From the NCBI GenBank assembly GCA_030433215.1, contig JAUIMC010000004.1:62001-126000 (forward strand): 64,000 nucleotides of DNA, written 5' to 3'. Numbering within the stretch: the stretch's first letter is position 1; the number at the start of each line of letters is the position of its first letter. The notes under the pieces are model-generated. The model did no database searches. It had not been told where the DNA came from and was given only the letters and a program-made list of their open reading frames with translations. Of this stretch, positions 17,479 through 26,740 are shown piece after piece. The stretch comes from Alphaproteobacteria bacterium (lineage in GTDB: Bacteria; Pseudomonadota; Alphaproteobacteria; Caulobacterales; Parvularculaceae). Both the position numbers and the translations under genes were made by a program.

Positions 17479-19271
17479 ACCAGCGTCTTCCCCTGTTCTG
17501 AAACGGAGTCTTCCGTCATCTCGCCGAACAGCATCTCGTTATGCGCCGCGCCCGACGGGATCATCGGGAAGACGTTTTCTTCCTGGGTGACGACGCAGTC
17601 GAACAGCACCGGCTTCTTGGACTCGATCATTTCCATGATCTTCTCGTCGAGCTCCGCCGGGTCCGTGGCGCGAATGCCGTGGCCGCCATAGGCTTCGGCG
17701 AGCTTCACGAAGTCCGGCAGGCTGTCGGAATAAGAATGCGAGTAGCGCCCGCCATGCAGGAGTTCCTGCCACTGGCGGACCATGCCGAGATAGGCGTTAT
17801 TCAGGATAAAGATCTTGATCGGCAGATCGTGCTGAACCGCCGCCGACATCTCCTGCATGGTCATCTGCACCGAGGCGTCGCCGGCGATGTCGATGACCAG
17901 CGCATTCGGGTGCGCCGCCTGGACGCCGAGCGCCGCCGGCAGGCCGTATCCCATGGTGCCGAGCCCGCCGGAAGTCATCCAGCGGTTCGGCTCGTCGAAA
18001 TGAAAGTGCTGCGCGGCCCACATCTGATGCTGGCCGACTTCCGTCGTCACATAGACGTCCTTGCCGCGGGTCAGCTGGTATAAACGCTCGACCGCATATT
18101 GCGGCTTGATGAACGTGCCGCTGTTCACATAGGCGAAGGATTTGCGCGCGCGCCAGCCGTCGATCTGCGTCCTCCAGGCGTCGTTGCGCGTCTTGTCATG
18201 GGTTTCCGTCTTGTCGCGGCGTTTCCATTCGTCGAGCATCGCCTGCATCACCGCGCCCGCATCGCCGACAATGCCGATATCGACGGGCACGTTCTTGTTG
18301 ATGGAAGACGGGTCGATGTCGATATGGATCTTGCGCGAGTTGGGCGAGAAGGCGTCGAGGCGGCCCGTGACGCGGTCGTCGAAGCGCGCGCCGATGGCGA
18401 TCATCAGATCGCAATCATGCATGGCGTTGTTCGCCTCGTAAGAGCCGTGCATCCCCAGCATGCCGAGCCATTGCGGATCGGACGCCGGGAAGGCGCCGAG
18501 CCCCATGAGGGTCGAGGTGATGGGAAAGCCGGTGGCTTTCGCCAGGTCGCGCAGAACTTTCGAAGCTTCCGGCCCCGCATTGATGACGCCGCCGCCGGTG
18601 TACAGCACCGGCCGGCGCGCATAACGCATGAGGTCGACGGCCTGTTCGATCTGGTGGGCGCTGATCTCCGGCGTGACGATGCAGTTGCGCTTTTGCGCAT
18701 CCTCGCGCGTGGTGTAGCGCGCTTTTTCGAACTGAACGTCTTTCGGAATATCGATCAGCACCGGCCCGGGACGGCCATTGCGGGCGATGTGAAACGCTTC
18801 ATGGACGATGGTCGGCAGCCCGTGCGCCGACGGCGCCAGGTAATTGTGCTTGGTGCAGGAGCGCGTGATCCCCGTGGTGTCGCATTCCTGAAAGGCGTCG
18901 GTGCCGATCAGCGGCCGCGCCACCTGCCCGGAGATGCAGACAACCGGAATGGAATCGAGGAGCGCGTCCGCCAGCCCGGTGACGGCGTTGGTGGCGCCGG
19001 GACCCGAGGTCACCAGCGCAACGCCAACCTTGCCGGTGGAGCGCGCATAGCCTTCCGCCGCGTGCAGGGCGCCCTGTTCGTGACGCACCAGAACATGGCG
19101 GATCGACTCGCGGGCGTAGAGCGCGTCGTAGATCGGCAAGACAGCGCCGCCCGGATAGCCGAAGATTACCTCCACGCCCTGCTCCTCCAGCGCGTCAAGG
19201 AGAAGTTCAGCGCCCGATTTTGAAATCTGAGCCGCCGTCTTGGTCTCTTGCTTTGCTTGAGGAGCAGTCAT
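17475..19271 (-). CDS. ilvB: Acetolactate synthase large subunit
   Basis: The ThDP- and FAD-dependent catalytic subunit making acetolactate or acetohydroxybutyrate. It has 598 residues: N-terminal ThDP pyrimidine domain with the activating Glu in VRHEQGALHAAEGYARSTG, central FAD domain, and C-terminal ThDP-binding motif starting GDASVQMTMQE and ending in NNAYLGMVRQWQ. The entry GDAS replaces the commoner GDGS. It is 21 bp downstream of ilvC. The same family is named ilvI or ilvG in other species. Confidence 0.95.
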   Translation of the reverse strand: MTAPQAKQETKTAAQISKSGAELLLDALEEQGVEVIFGYPGGAVLPIYDALYARESIRHVLVRHEQGALHAAEGYARSTGKVGVALVTSGPGATNAVTGLADALLDSIPVVCISGQVARPLIGTDAFQECDTTGITRSCTKHNYLAPSAHGLPTIVHEAFHIARNGRPGPVLIDIPKDVQFEKARYTTREDAQKRNCIVTPEISAHQIEQAVDLMRYARRPVLYTGGGVINAGPEASKVLRDLAKATGFPITSTLMGLGAFPASDPQWLGMLGMHGSYEANNAMHDCDLMIAIGARFDDRVTGRLDAFSPNSRKIHIDIDPSSINKNVPVDIGIVGDAGAVMQAMLDEWKRRDKTETHDKTRNDAWRTQIDGWRARKSFAYVNSGTFIKPQYAVERLYQLTRGKDVYVTTEVGQHQMWAAQHFHFDEPNRWMTSGGLGTMGYGLPAALGVQAAHPNALVIDIAGDASVQMTMQEMSAAVQHDLPIKIFILNNAYLGMVRQWQELLHGGRYSHSYSDSLPDFVKLAEAYGGHGIRATDPAELDEKIMEMIESKKPVLFDCVVTQEENVFPMIPSGAAHNEMLFGEMTEDSVSEQGKTLV

Positions 19272-19292
19272 GACAGGTAAAGTCCTTTGGCC

Positions 19293-20303
19293 TTAGTTCT
19301 GTTTGGTATTGGCGCCCGGCTTCAACCAGGACATGCGCGCGCGCAATTCCTTGCCGGTCTTTTCGATGGGATGCTCCAGGTCGGCGCGCAGCATCTGATT
19401 GTAGCGGACCTTGCCCGCCTGGTTTTCGACGATCCAGTCATGGGCGAAGGAGCCGTTCTGGATGTCGGTCAGCACTTCTTTCATACGCTGTTTCGTTTCC
19501 GCGTTGATGACGCGCGGGCCGGAAACGAAATCGCCATATTTCGCAGTCTCGGAAATGAAGTCGTGCATGCGGCTGATCCCGCCCTCATAGAAGAGGTCGA
19601 CAATAAGCTTCAGCTCGTGAAGACATTCATAATAGGCGATTTCCGGCTGATAACCGGCTTCCACCAGGGTTTCGAAGCCGGCGATGACGAGCTCCGAGGT
19701 GCCGCCGCACAGCACCGCCTGCTCGCCGAAAAGGTCCGTCTCCGTCTCTTCGCGGAAGGTCGTCTCAATGACGCCCGCCGAGGCGCCGCCGATCAGGCTG
19801 GCGTAGCCGAGGGCTTTTTCCTTGGCCTTGCCGGTAGCGTCCTGATGAATCGCGAAAAGGCTCGGCACGCCGCGGCCGCGCTCATATTCGGAGCGAACGA
19901 GCCCGCCCGGGCCTTTCGGCGCGACCATGATCACGTCGACGGTCTCCGGCGGCGTCACGCGGCCGTAAAGAACGGTGAAGCCATGCGCGAACAACAGCGC
20001 ATCGCCATCGCTTAGGTTCGGCTCGATGTCGTTCTTGAAAATCTGTTCGTGGGTCATGTCCGGCGTCAGCACGGCGATCAGTTTCGCCTGACGCACCGCT
20101 TCGGCGACGGTCACGACCTCAAGGCCGTCTTCGGTCGCGCGTTTCGCGCCCGGGCCGTCGGGGCGCACGCCGACCAGCACCTTGCAGCCGGAGTCGTGAA
20201 GGTTCAGCGCGTGGGCCCGGCCCTGGCTGCCATACCCGATGACCGCAACCACATCGTCTTTGACGATCTTCGGATCGGCGTCATCTTCGGTGTAAATTCT
20301 CAT
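19293..20303 (-). CDS. ilvC: Ketol-acid reductoisomerase, class I
   Basis: NADPH-dependent isomeroreduction of acetolactate. At 336 residues it is the short class I form. The Rossmann motif is [17 protein letters not shown], and metal ligands lie in the knotted domain ([28 protein letters not shown]). It lies 21 bp after ilvD in the same operon. Confidence 0.97.
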   Translation of the reverse strand: MRIYTEDDADPKIVKDDVVAVIGYGSQGRAHALNLHDSGCKVLVGVRPDGPGAKRATEDGLEVVTVAEAVRQAKLIAVLTPDMTHEQIFKNDIEPNLSDGDALLFAHGFTVLYGRVTPPETVDVIMVAPKGPGGLVRSEYERGRGVPSLFAIHQDATGKAKEKALGYASLIGGASAGVIETTFREETETDLFGEQAVLCGGTSELVIAGFETLVEAGYQPEIAYYECLHELKLIVDLFYEGGISRMHDFISETAKYGDFVSGPRVINAETKQRMKEVLTDIQNGSFAHDWIVENQAGKVRYNQMLRADLEHPIEKTGKELRARMSWLKPGANTKQN

Positions 20304-20324
20304 CTCTCAAATCCCTCTTACGGT

Positions 20325-22004
20325 TCAGTCGTTGAATGATTGGATGGTGACGGCGCCTTTCGACGCCGAGGCAACCAGGGTTGCGTATTTGTCGAAAACC
20401 CCGCCCATGCGGTGCGGTTTTCTCGGTTTGAAGGCGGCGCGGCGCGCCTCCCAGTCGATATCGGCGTCGATGCGGCGCGCATCGGCGTCGATGGTGATCT
20501 TGTCGCCGTCCTGCAACAACCCGATGGGCCCGCCGGTCGCCGCTTCGGGCGCCACATGGCCGATGACGAAGCCGTGCGAGGCGCCGGAGAAACGCCCGTC
20601 GGTGATCAGCGCCACCTTGCCGGCAAGGCCCTGGCCCGCAACGGCGGCGGTGACCGCCAGCATTTCGCGCATGCCCGGCCCGCCTTTCGGCCCTTCATAA
20701 CGGATGACGACGACGTCGCCTTCCTTGATCTCGCCGTCGGAGACCGCCTTGAACGCCGCCTCCTCGCCCTCGAAGACACGCGCCGTTCCCTCAAAGGCGC
20801 CGTCGCCGTAACCGGCGGTTTTAAGAACCGCGCCTTCGGGCGCGACATCGCCGTAAAGAATGCGCAAGCCGCCGGTTTCCTTGAACGGATCAGCGACGGA
20901 GTGAACGACCTGCTGGCCTTGCGTTTCCTCGGCTTTCTCGAATTCCTCGAACAGCGAGGCGCCGGAGACCGTGGGCGCGTCCTCGATCTTGGCGGCGTCC
21001 ATCAGCTGCTTGCCGAAGAGGCGCACGCCGCCCGCCGCGTAAAGATCTTTCGCCAGATATTTGCCGCCAGGCTTCAGGTTCGAGATCACCGGCGTCGTAC
21101 GCGAGAGCTCATCGAAAAGGTCGATGGAGAACGGCACGCCCGCCTCACCCGCGATCGCCGTCAGGTGCAGAACGGCGTTTGTCGATCCGCCCGACGCAAC
21201 GACCGAGGTCGCGGCGTTGCGCATGGATGTTTCGGTGATGAACTGGCGCGCGGTCTTGCCTTCATTGGCGAGTTGCGCGGCGAGCTTGCCGCAGCGCACG
21301 CCCTCGGCGGCTTTTTCATCCGCGATCGCTGGCGGATCGCCCGCGCCGATGGGCGCGAGCCCCAGAAAGGCGAGCGCCATGGCCATGGTGTTCGCGGTGA
21401 ACTGGCCGCCGCAGGCGCCCGCGCCGGGACAAGCGGCGCGTTCGATCTGGTCGAGCTCGTCGTCGGAATAATCGCCTTTCGAATGAGCGCCGACCGCCTC
21501 GAACACATCCTGAATGGAGATGTCTTTTTCCTCGCCGCGGAAGGTGCAGTGGCCCGGCATGATGGTGCCGCCATAGAAAATGACGCCCGGAATATCCATG
21601 CGCGCCAGCGCCATTGCAGCGGCAGGCAATGTCTTGTCGCAGCCGACCAGAATGACGGCGGCGTCGAGCGAATGGCCGCGCACGGCGAGTTCGATAGAGT
21701 CGGCGATCACCTCGCGCGAGATCAGAGAGGCGCGCATCCCCTCGCCGCCCATGGTGATGCCGTCAGAGACGACGATGGTGTTGAAATCGACCGGGGTCGC
21801 GCCGCCCGCGCGCACGCCCTCGCGCACCGGCTCGGCCAGCTTGTCGAGATGCATGTTGCAAGGGGTCACCGTGGACCAGGTGTTCACCACGGCGATGATC
21901 GGCTGGTCGAGTTCCTTGTCGCCCAGCCCCGTCGCGCGCAGCATCGCCCGGGCCGGCGCCTTGGCGGCTCCCTTGGTGATGGCGTCTGATCTTTTACTCG
22001 TCAT
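20325..22004 (-). CDS. ilvD: Dihydroxy-acid dehydratase
   Basis: An Fe-S enzyme giving 2-oxoisovalerate and 2-oxo-3-methylvalerate. Cluster cysteines appear in [25 protein letters not shown] and [15 protein letters not shown]. Met at 22004 ([12 protein letters not shown]) gives 559 residues and aligns with the family N-terminus. An upstream in-frame ATG at 22046 lies directly against the attenuator terminator and is less likely. It is the first structural gene of the ilv-leu array and is controlled by the leader described upstream. Confidence 0.96.
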   Translation of the reverse strand: MTSKRSDAITKGAAKAPARAMLRATGLGDKELDQPIIAVVNTWSTVTPCNMHLDKLAEPVREGVRAGGATPVDFNTIVVSDGITMGGEGMRASLISREVIADSIELAVRGHSLDAAVILVGCDKTLPAAAMALARMDIPGVIFYGGTIMPGHCTFRGEEKDISIQDVFEAVGAHSKGDYSDDELDQIERAACPGAGACGGQFTANTMAMALAFLGLAPIGAGDPPAIADEKAAEGVRCGKLAAQLANEGKTARQFITETSMRNAATSVVASGGSTNAVLHLTAIAGEAGVPFSIDLFDELSRTTPVISNLKPGGKYLAKDLYAAGGVRLFGKQLMDAAKIEDAPTVSGASLFEEFEKAEETQGQQVVHSVADPFKETGGLRILYGDVAPEGAVLKTAGYGDGAFEGTARVFEGEEAAFKAVSDGEIKEGDVVVIRYEGPKGGPGMREMLAVTAAVAGQGLAGKVALITDGRFSGASHGFVIGHVAPEAATGGPIGLLQDGDKITIDADARRIDADIDWEARRAAFKPRKPHRMGGVFDKYATLVASASKGAVTIQSFND

Positions 22005-22047
22005 TGTCGTCCGTTCATTTCTTCTCTTGAACGAACCTCCGGGCATG

Positions 22048-22074
22048 AAAAAACCCGCTCCTTTCGGGAGCGGG
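22048..22074 (-). terminator. Attenuator terminator in front of ilvD
   Basis: On the minus strand CCCGCTCC-CGAAA-GGAGCGGG is followed directly by six T, a textbook intrinsic terminator. It lies between the leader peptide stop (22100) and the ilvD start (22004), exactly where an attenuation terminator belongs. Confidence 0.88.
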
Positions 22075-22099
22075 CTATGCGGAGGTCCGTGCTGCTAAG

Positions 22100-22180
22100 T
22101 TAGCGCGCGGGCTCCATGGCCGCTCCCCGGATGGGGCTAATAAGGAGTACGAGTACGAGCGAAAGGAGGCTTACAGCCAT
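22100..22180 (-). CDS. Branched-chain-rich leader peptide (ilvL-like)
   Basis: A 26-residue frame from ATG 22180, with GGAG 9 nt upstream, contains SLLSLVLVLLISPI, so most of its central codons are Leu, Val or Ile. A 48-residue version starts in frame at ATG 22246. It ends 26 nt before the attenuator terminator. Ribosome stalling at these codons when Leu, Val or Ile tRNA is uncharged would favour an antiterminator and expression of ilvDCBN. The family logic is that of ilvGMEDA attenuation in E. coli. The exact pairing regions were not resolved. Confidence 0.78.
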   Translation of the reverse strand: MAVSLLSLVLVLLISPIRGAAMEPAR

Positions 22181-22431
22181 AAGCAGAGGCTCCGCGATCA
22201 CGACCGCGCCCTCTCCCTTGATGCTGATATCCGCCAAAGCCCGCATTTCACTACCTTTTGCGCCGTTTTCGGCGCTAAACCCCGCTTACAGCCCGCCCTG
22301 TTAACAAACAAGCAAAAAATGCCCCAAAGGGTCTTTTTTTTCCCTCTGAGCGCTGGGTGCGCGCCATGAGATAGCACAATCTGCTTCAGGCAAAATCCGA
22401 TATCTCTCCGATACGCCAAAATCCCGCAGAA

Positions 22432-22947
22432 TTAGAGACGTCCGGCCAAAATAGTCGAGGACAGCCTGTCCGTTCCCACGACCAGCTCGGGGCCCGCGCC
22501 AACGGCCTCGAGTCCGTTCTTCTCGTAGAATTTCCGGGCGCGCAGATTGAGATCGGAAACCACCAGCCAAAGCCAGCGCCGGCCCCTGGCGCGGATAGCG
22601 TCGAGAGCCCCTTTATATAGCGCCTCGCCGAGCCCCGCGCCGTAATGAGCTTTGAGGACATAGATCTGCTTCAATTCCGCGGCGCCGCCTTCGAGCGCGC
22701 GCAAGGGACACTCGTGATCTTTGACGACGAAAAACCCCGCCGCCTCGCCATTTTGCCGGGCAATGACGCAGTCGGCTCCGGGATCGGCGATCACCGCCCG
22801 GGCCGCCTCCAGCGAATAATGATTGGCGCAATAGCGGCTGAGATTTTCCGGGCTATGGACACCCTCATACGCCTCCAGAAAGGTGCGGGTGAAAAGCGCC
22901 TGCAAATCCGCCGCGTCAGCGCCTGAAGCCCGCTTCAAATCCGCCAT
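22432..22947 (-). CDS. GNAT-family N-acetyltransferase
   Basis: A predicted acetyl-CoA-dependent acyltransferase of unknown substrate. The acetyl-CoA motif A region is QIYVLKAHYGAGLGEALYKGA, and the C-terminal part WLWLVVSDLNLRARKFYEKNGLEAVG is typical GNAT. Met 22947 (171 residues, MADLKRASGAD) is chosen because the longer frame reads back across the Fur-like box. The gene is divergent from the TonB receptor and may share its iron control. Confidence 0.8.
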   Translation of the reverse strand: MADLKRASGADAADLQALFTRTFLEAYEGVHSPENLSRYCANHYSLEAARAVIADPGADCVIARQNGEAAGFFVVKDHECPLRALEGGAAELKQIYVLKAHYGAGLGEALYKGALDAIRARGRRWLWLVVSDLNLRARKFYEKNGLEAVGAGPELVVGTDRLSSTILAGRL

Positions 22948-23012
22948 TTCCCTCAGCCTTTGCCGCATCTGCGGTTTGTCACACCCCTCAAGGGCTGTGA
23001 AGCAGTTTACAT

Positions 23013-23031
23013 GCGAATGATTATCATTTAC
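23013..23031. promoter_or_regulatory. Fur-like iron box
   Basis: The 13-bp core AATGATTATCATT is a perfect inverted repeat and equals the centre of the classical Fur box; the 19-mer at 23013-23031 matches the E. coli consensus at about 15 positions. It sits between the GNAT gene and the TonB receptor, 60-80 bp from either start. Iron repression of both is inferred. Confidence 0.75.
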
Positions 23032-23092
23032 GGAGCCGCCCAAGCCGTCAGATCAGGCAACCAGAACAAGTAACCAAGTCAGGGCGTTTCCC

Positions 23093-25258
23093 ATGCAATC
23101 CACTCTCCTGAAATCGTTTTTCCTGGCCGGCGCGGCGACGGCCGCCCTCGCCGGCGCAGCCTTCGCTCAAGACCGGGAGATCGACGAAATCGTCGTCTAT
23201 GGCGACGGCTCGCAGATCGAACTGACCGACCCTTACGCCGGCGGCCAGGTAGCGCGCGGCGGACGCGCCGGCCTCCTCGGCAATCTCGATTTCCTCGACG
23301 CGCCCTTCAGCGGCACAGCCTACACCCAGGAAATCATCGAGGCGCAGCAATCGGAAAGCATCGGCGACGTTCTCCAGAACGACCCCGTGGTGCGCGTCGC
23401 CAAGGGCTTCGGCAATTTTCAGGAAGTCTATGTGGTCCGCGGCTTCCCCGTCTTTTCCGACGACATGACGCTGAACGGCCTTTTCGGCATCCTGCCGCGC
23501 CAGTTCGTGGCCGCCGAGCTTTTTGAACGCGTCGAAGTGTTCCGCGGCGCCAACGCCTTCGTCAATGGCGCGGCGCCCGGCGGATCGGCTGTGGGCGGCG
23601 CCATCAACCTCGTCCCCAAACGCGCGCCGGATGACGGCGTGCGCCGCCTGACGCTCGGCTATGAAAACGCCGGCCAGTTTTACGGCGCCGCCGATCTCGG
23701 AACGCGGCTCGGCGACAGCGGCGAATGGGGCGTTCGCTTCAACGCCGTCTATCGCGACGGCGAAAGCTCCGTCGAGGATCAGGACCGCGACCTTAAAGTG
23801 TTTTCTCTCGGCACGGACTATGCGGGCGATTATTTCCGTTTCTCCGCCGATATCGGCTATCAGGACAACCGCATCGACAATCCGCGCCCGCAGGTGACGC
23901 CGCCCGCGACCGGCGTCCCGGCGGTTCCGGACCCCGACGTGAACTACGCCCAGACCGGAACCTTCACCGATGAGGAACAGCTTTTCGGCGTGGCGCGTGC
24001 GGAACTCGATATTTCCGACTATGTCACGGTATGGGCCGCCGCCGGCGCGCGCAGCGGCGAGGAAAACAATATCCTCGCCAACCCCACCGCCGACATTGAC
24101 GGCGATACGAGCGCCTACCGGTTCGACAATGCGCGCGAGGACCTGGTTCTCTCCGCCGATGTCGGCGCGCGGGCGGAATTCGAAACCGGCGCCGTCGGCC
24201 ACAATGCGGTTGTCTCGGCGTCGATCATCGATCTCGATTCCAAAAACGCCTACGCTTTTTCCGCCTTCTCCGGCTTCCCCGGCAATCTCTATAACCCGGC
24301 GCCCATCGCTGTGCTTCCCGAGCCGGACTTTTTCGTCGGCGGCGTGCTTTCCGATCCCTTATCAACCGAAAAAGTGACAAACAAATCCGTCGCCTTTGCC
24401 GACACGCTGTCGCTCTTTGACGACCGCCTGTTGCTTACCGGCGGTCTGCGCTACCAGGCGATCAAGACGCGCACCTTCGATTATAATTCGGGCGCGGAAC
24501 TCTCGCGTTATGACGAAGATGCGGTGACGCCTGCCTTCGGCGCGGTCTTCAAACTCTCGCCGGCCTTTTCGCTCTATGGCAATTACGCCGAAAGCCTGCA
24601 GCCAGGGTCCGTCGCACCGGCCTCGAGCGGCGGCACGCCGATTACGAACGCCGGCGAAATTCTCGACCCGTTCAAGGGCGACCAGATGGAAGTGGGCGCG
24701 AAATTCGACGGCGGAACATTCGGCGCGACAGTCAGCCTGTTCTCGATCTCGCGCCAGAACGCCATCGTCGTCGATCAGGTGTTCCAGGCCTCCGGCGAAC
24801 AGCAAAATCGCGGGGTCGAGCTTTCCGTCTTCGGCGAACCGGCCGAGGGCGTGCGCCTTCTCGGCGGGCTTACCTATGTGGACGCCGAGCTCGAGGAAAC
24901 CGAAGGCGGCGTCAATGAAGGAAACACCGTCATCGGCGTTCCGGAAGTTCAGGCCAATATCAACGGCGAATGGGACCTGCCCTTCGCGCCGGGCTTCACG
25001 CTCGACGGGCGCGTCGTCTATACCGGCGAGCAATATGTCAACGAGACCAACACCGTCGAGCTCGAAGACTGGGCCCGGCTCGATCTCGGCATCCGCTACA
25101 AGACGCAGATCAGCGAAGTCCCCCTCACCTTCCGCGCCCGCGTCGACAATGTCACGGACAAAGGCTACTGGGCCTCGTCGGGCGGCTATCCCGGCGCCAA
25201 CTACCTCATTCAGGGGGCGCCGCGCACCTTCATGGCGACGGTGTCCGCCGACTTTTAG
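23093..25258 (+). CDS. TonB-dependent siderophore receptor
   Basis: An outer-membrane gated barrel of 721 residues for ferric-siderophore uptake. The signal peptide ends at GAAFAQD and a TonB-box-like stretch DEIVVYG follows. The plug domain contains QSESIGDVLQNDPVVRV, the FhuE/FpvA-type VYVVRGFPVFSDDMTLNG and VEVFRGANAFVNGAAPGGS. A long beta-barrel ends with the outer-membrane signature Phe (MATVSADF). The Fur-like box upstream and the PepSY-TM gene downstream fit iron uptake. The siderophore is unknown. Confidence 0.92.
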   Translation: MQSTLLKSFFLAGAATAALAGAAFAQDREIDEIVVYGDGSQIELTDPYAGGQVARGGRAGLLGNLDFLDAPFSGTAYTQEIIEAQQSESIGDVLQNDPVVRVAKGFGNFQEVYVVRGFPVFSDDMTLNGLFGILPRQFVAAELFERVEVFRGANAFVNGAAPGGSAVGGAINLVPKRAPDDGVRRLTLGYENAGQFYGAADLGTRLGDSGEWGVRFNAVYRDGESSVEDQDRDLKVFSLGTDYAGDYFRFSADIGYQDNRIDNPRPQVTPPATGVPAVPDPDVNYAQTGTFTDEEQLFGVARAELDISDYVTVWAAAGARSGEENNILANPTADIDGDTSAYRFDNAREDLVLSADVGARAEFETGAVGHNAVVSASIIDLDSKNAYAFSAFSGFPGNLYNPAPIAVLPEPDFFVGGVLSDPLSTEKVTNKSVAFADTLSLFDDRLLLTGGLRYQAIKTRTFDYNSGAELSRYDEDAVTPAFGAVFKLSPAFSLYGNYAESLQPGSVAPASSGGTPITNAGEILDPFKGDQMEVGAKFDGGTFGATVSLFSISRQNAIVVDQVFQASGEQQNRGVELSVFGEPAEGVRLLGGLTYVDAELEETEGGVNEGNTVIGVPEVQANINGEWDLPFAPGFTLDGRVVYTGEQYVNETNTVELEDWARLDLGIRYKTQISEVPLTFRARVDNVTDKGYWASSGGYPGANYLIQGAPRTFMATVSADF

Positions 25259-25273
25259 GGAGCCTGCGCGCCC

Positions 25274-26404
25274 GTGAAGACAGCGACCATCCGCGGCTGG
25301 GCCTTCGTCCATAAATGGACGAGCCTCATCTGCACGCTCTTTCTTCTGATGCTCTGCGTCACGGGACTGCCGCTGATCTTTCACGATGAAATCGACGGCG
25401 CGCTCAACAAGGAAGTCTGGACGCCCGCCAATCCCGGCGGGCCGCATCTCACGCTCGACGAAATCCTCGCCATCGCCCTGGCGCGGCGAGAGGGCGACGT
25501 GCCGATCTTCCTCAGCTTCGATATCGACCGACCGGTGGTGAACGTCACCAGCCTGCCGAGCATCGACGCGCCCCCGAGCGACATGCTGTTCGCCTCTTTC
25601 GACCTGACGAGCGGCGATGTGGTGCCGCCGGCGGATGTCGGCGAAGGCGTCATGGAGTTTCTGCTCCAGCTTCACACGGACATGTTTTTAGGGCTTCCGG
25701 GGATGCTGTTCCTCGGCTTCATGGGGCTTCTCTTTGTCGCCGCAATCGTCTCCGGGGTCGTTCTTTATGCGCCCTTCATGACCAAGCTCGATTTCGGCGA
25801 GGTGCGGCGGGAAAAATCGGCGCGCCTCAAATGGCTCGACTACCACAATCTTTTAGGCGTCGCCGCGACCGGATGGCTGCTCGTCGTCGGACTGACCGGC
25901 GTCGTCAACACGCTTGAAAAGCCGATCATCGACGCCTGGCGCTACACCGAGCTTGCCGACCTTGTGTCGGAGCATCAGGGCCCGCCGCTGACCAAGGCGC
26001 CCGCTTCGCTCGACGCCGCCGTCGCGCGGGCGGTCGAGGCGGCGCCGGGCATGGAGCTGCAATTCGTCTCCTTTCCGGGGAGCCCTTATTCGACGAACGC
26101 TCATTACGCAGTGTTCCTGCACGGCAAGACGCCGCTCACCGAACGCATCATCACGCCCGTTCTTATCGACGCCGCCGACGGCTCTTTCGAAGGGCGGCGC
26201 GAAATGCCTTGGTATGTAAAGGCGCTGTCGCTGTCGCGGCCTTTGCATTTCGGGGATTATGGCGGGCTCTTTTTGAAGATTCTCTGGGCGGCGCTCGACA
26301 TCTTCACGATCATCGTCCTTGGAAGCGGCGTTTATCTGTGGCTCGCCAAGAAACGCGTCGGCGAAAAACGCTTCCTCAGCGAAGCAGCAGTCCCCGCAGA
26401 ATGA
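25274..26404 (+). CDS. PepSY-associated membrane protein
   Basis: An inner-membrane PepSY_TM-family protein (376 residues), often found beside siderophore receptors and thought to act in ferric-siderophore reduction or handling. It starts with GTG at 25274. Helices are at the N-terminus (WTSLICTLFLLMLCVTGLPLIF), in the middle (FLGFMGLLFVAAIVSGVVLY; GVAATGWLLVVGLTGVVN) and near the C-terminus (ILWAALDIFTIIVLGSGVYLW). It is 15 bp after the receptor gene, so probably cotranscribed. Confidence 0.85.
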   Translation: MKTATIRGWAFVHKWTSLICTLFLLMLCVTGLPLIFHDEIDGALNKEVWTPANPGGPHLTLDEILAIALARREGDVPIFLSFDIDRPVVNVTSLPSIDAPPSDMLFASFDLTSGDVVPPADVGEGVMEFLLQLHTDMFLGLPGMLFLGFMGLLFVAAIVSGVVLYAPFMTKLDFGEVRREKSARLKWLDYHNLLGVAATGWLLVVGLTGVVNTLEKPIIDAWRYTELADLVSEHQGPPLTKAPASLDAAVARAVEAAPGMELQFVSFPGSPYSTNAHYAVFLHGKTPLTERIITPVLIDAADGSFEGRREMPWYVKALSLSRPLHFGDYGGLFLKILWAALDIFTIIVLGSGVYLWLAKKRVGEKRFLSEAAVPAE

Positions 26405-26414
26405 GCCCCGCTAT

Positions 26415-26597
26415 ATGAACAAGCCGCGTAATTCCCTTGCCCGGATTTTCCGGGTTCCGCTCATCCTCCTGGCGGTGAGTCTCGCGGGACTCGTCACGGC
26501 GCTCCTCGTCGAAGGCCATGGCGACGTCATCGCGGCGCTTGCCGTCGCAGCGCCGGTCGCGACTATTCTATTCGCCTATTTCCGCCGCAGGCGTTAG
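26415..26597 (+). CDS. Small two-helix membrane protein
   Basis: A 60-residue frame starts 10 bp after the PepSY gene stop (MNKPRNSLARIF). Two hydrophobic segments (VPLILLAVSLAGLVTALLV; VIAALAVAAPVATILFAYF) are separated by a short polar loop, and it ends in FRRRR. Position suggests it is the last gene of the Fur-controlled iron operon. Its function is not recognised. Confidence 0.6.
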   Translation: MNKPRNSLARIFRVPLILLAVSLAGLVTALLVEGHGDVIAALAVAAPVATILFAYFRRRR

Positions 26598-26631
26598 GGG
26601 CGGCGGCAAGACTGCATTACATTCCCATTTC

Positions 26632-26703
26632 CCGCTCATTCCGGCGAAGGCCGGAATCTCCATCCATATGGATAGAGACCCCGACCTTCGTCGGGGTGAG
26701 CGG
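26632..26703. repeat. Three-arm cloverleaf palindromic element
   Basis: A second cloverleaf with the topology of the 10741 element. The closing stem is CCGCTCA (26632-26638) with TGAGCGG (26697-26703). Arm 1 is ATTCCGGC-GAAG-GCCGGAAT (26638-26657), arm 2 the palindrome ATCCATATGGAT (26662-26673) and arm 3 CCCCGAC-CTTC-GTCGGGG (26679-26696). It lies between the convergent iron operon and proA. Confidence 0.8.
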
Positions 26704-26740
26704 AGTTGTTGGTTGTCTCGCAGCCTGATCGGCCGATATT

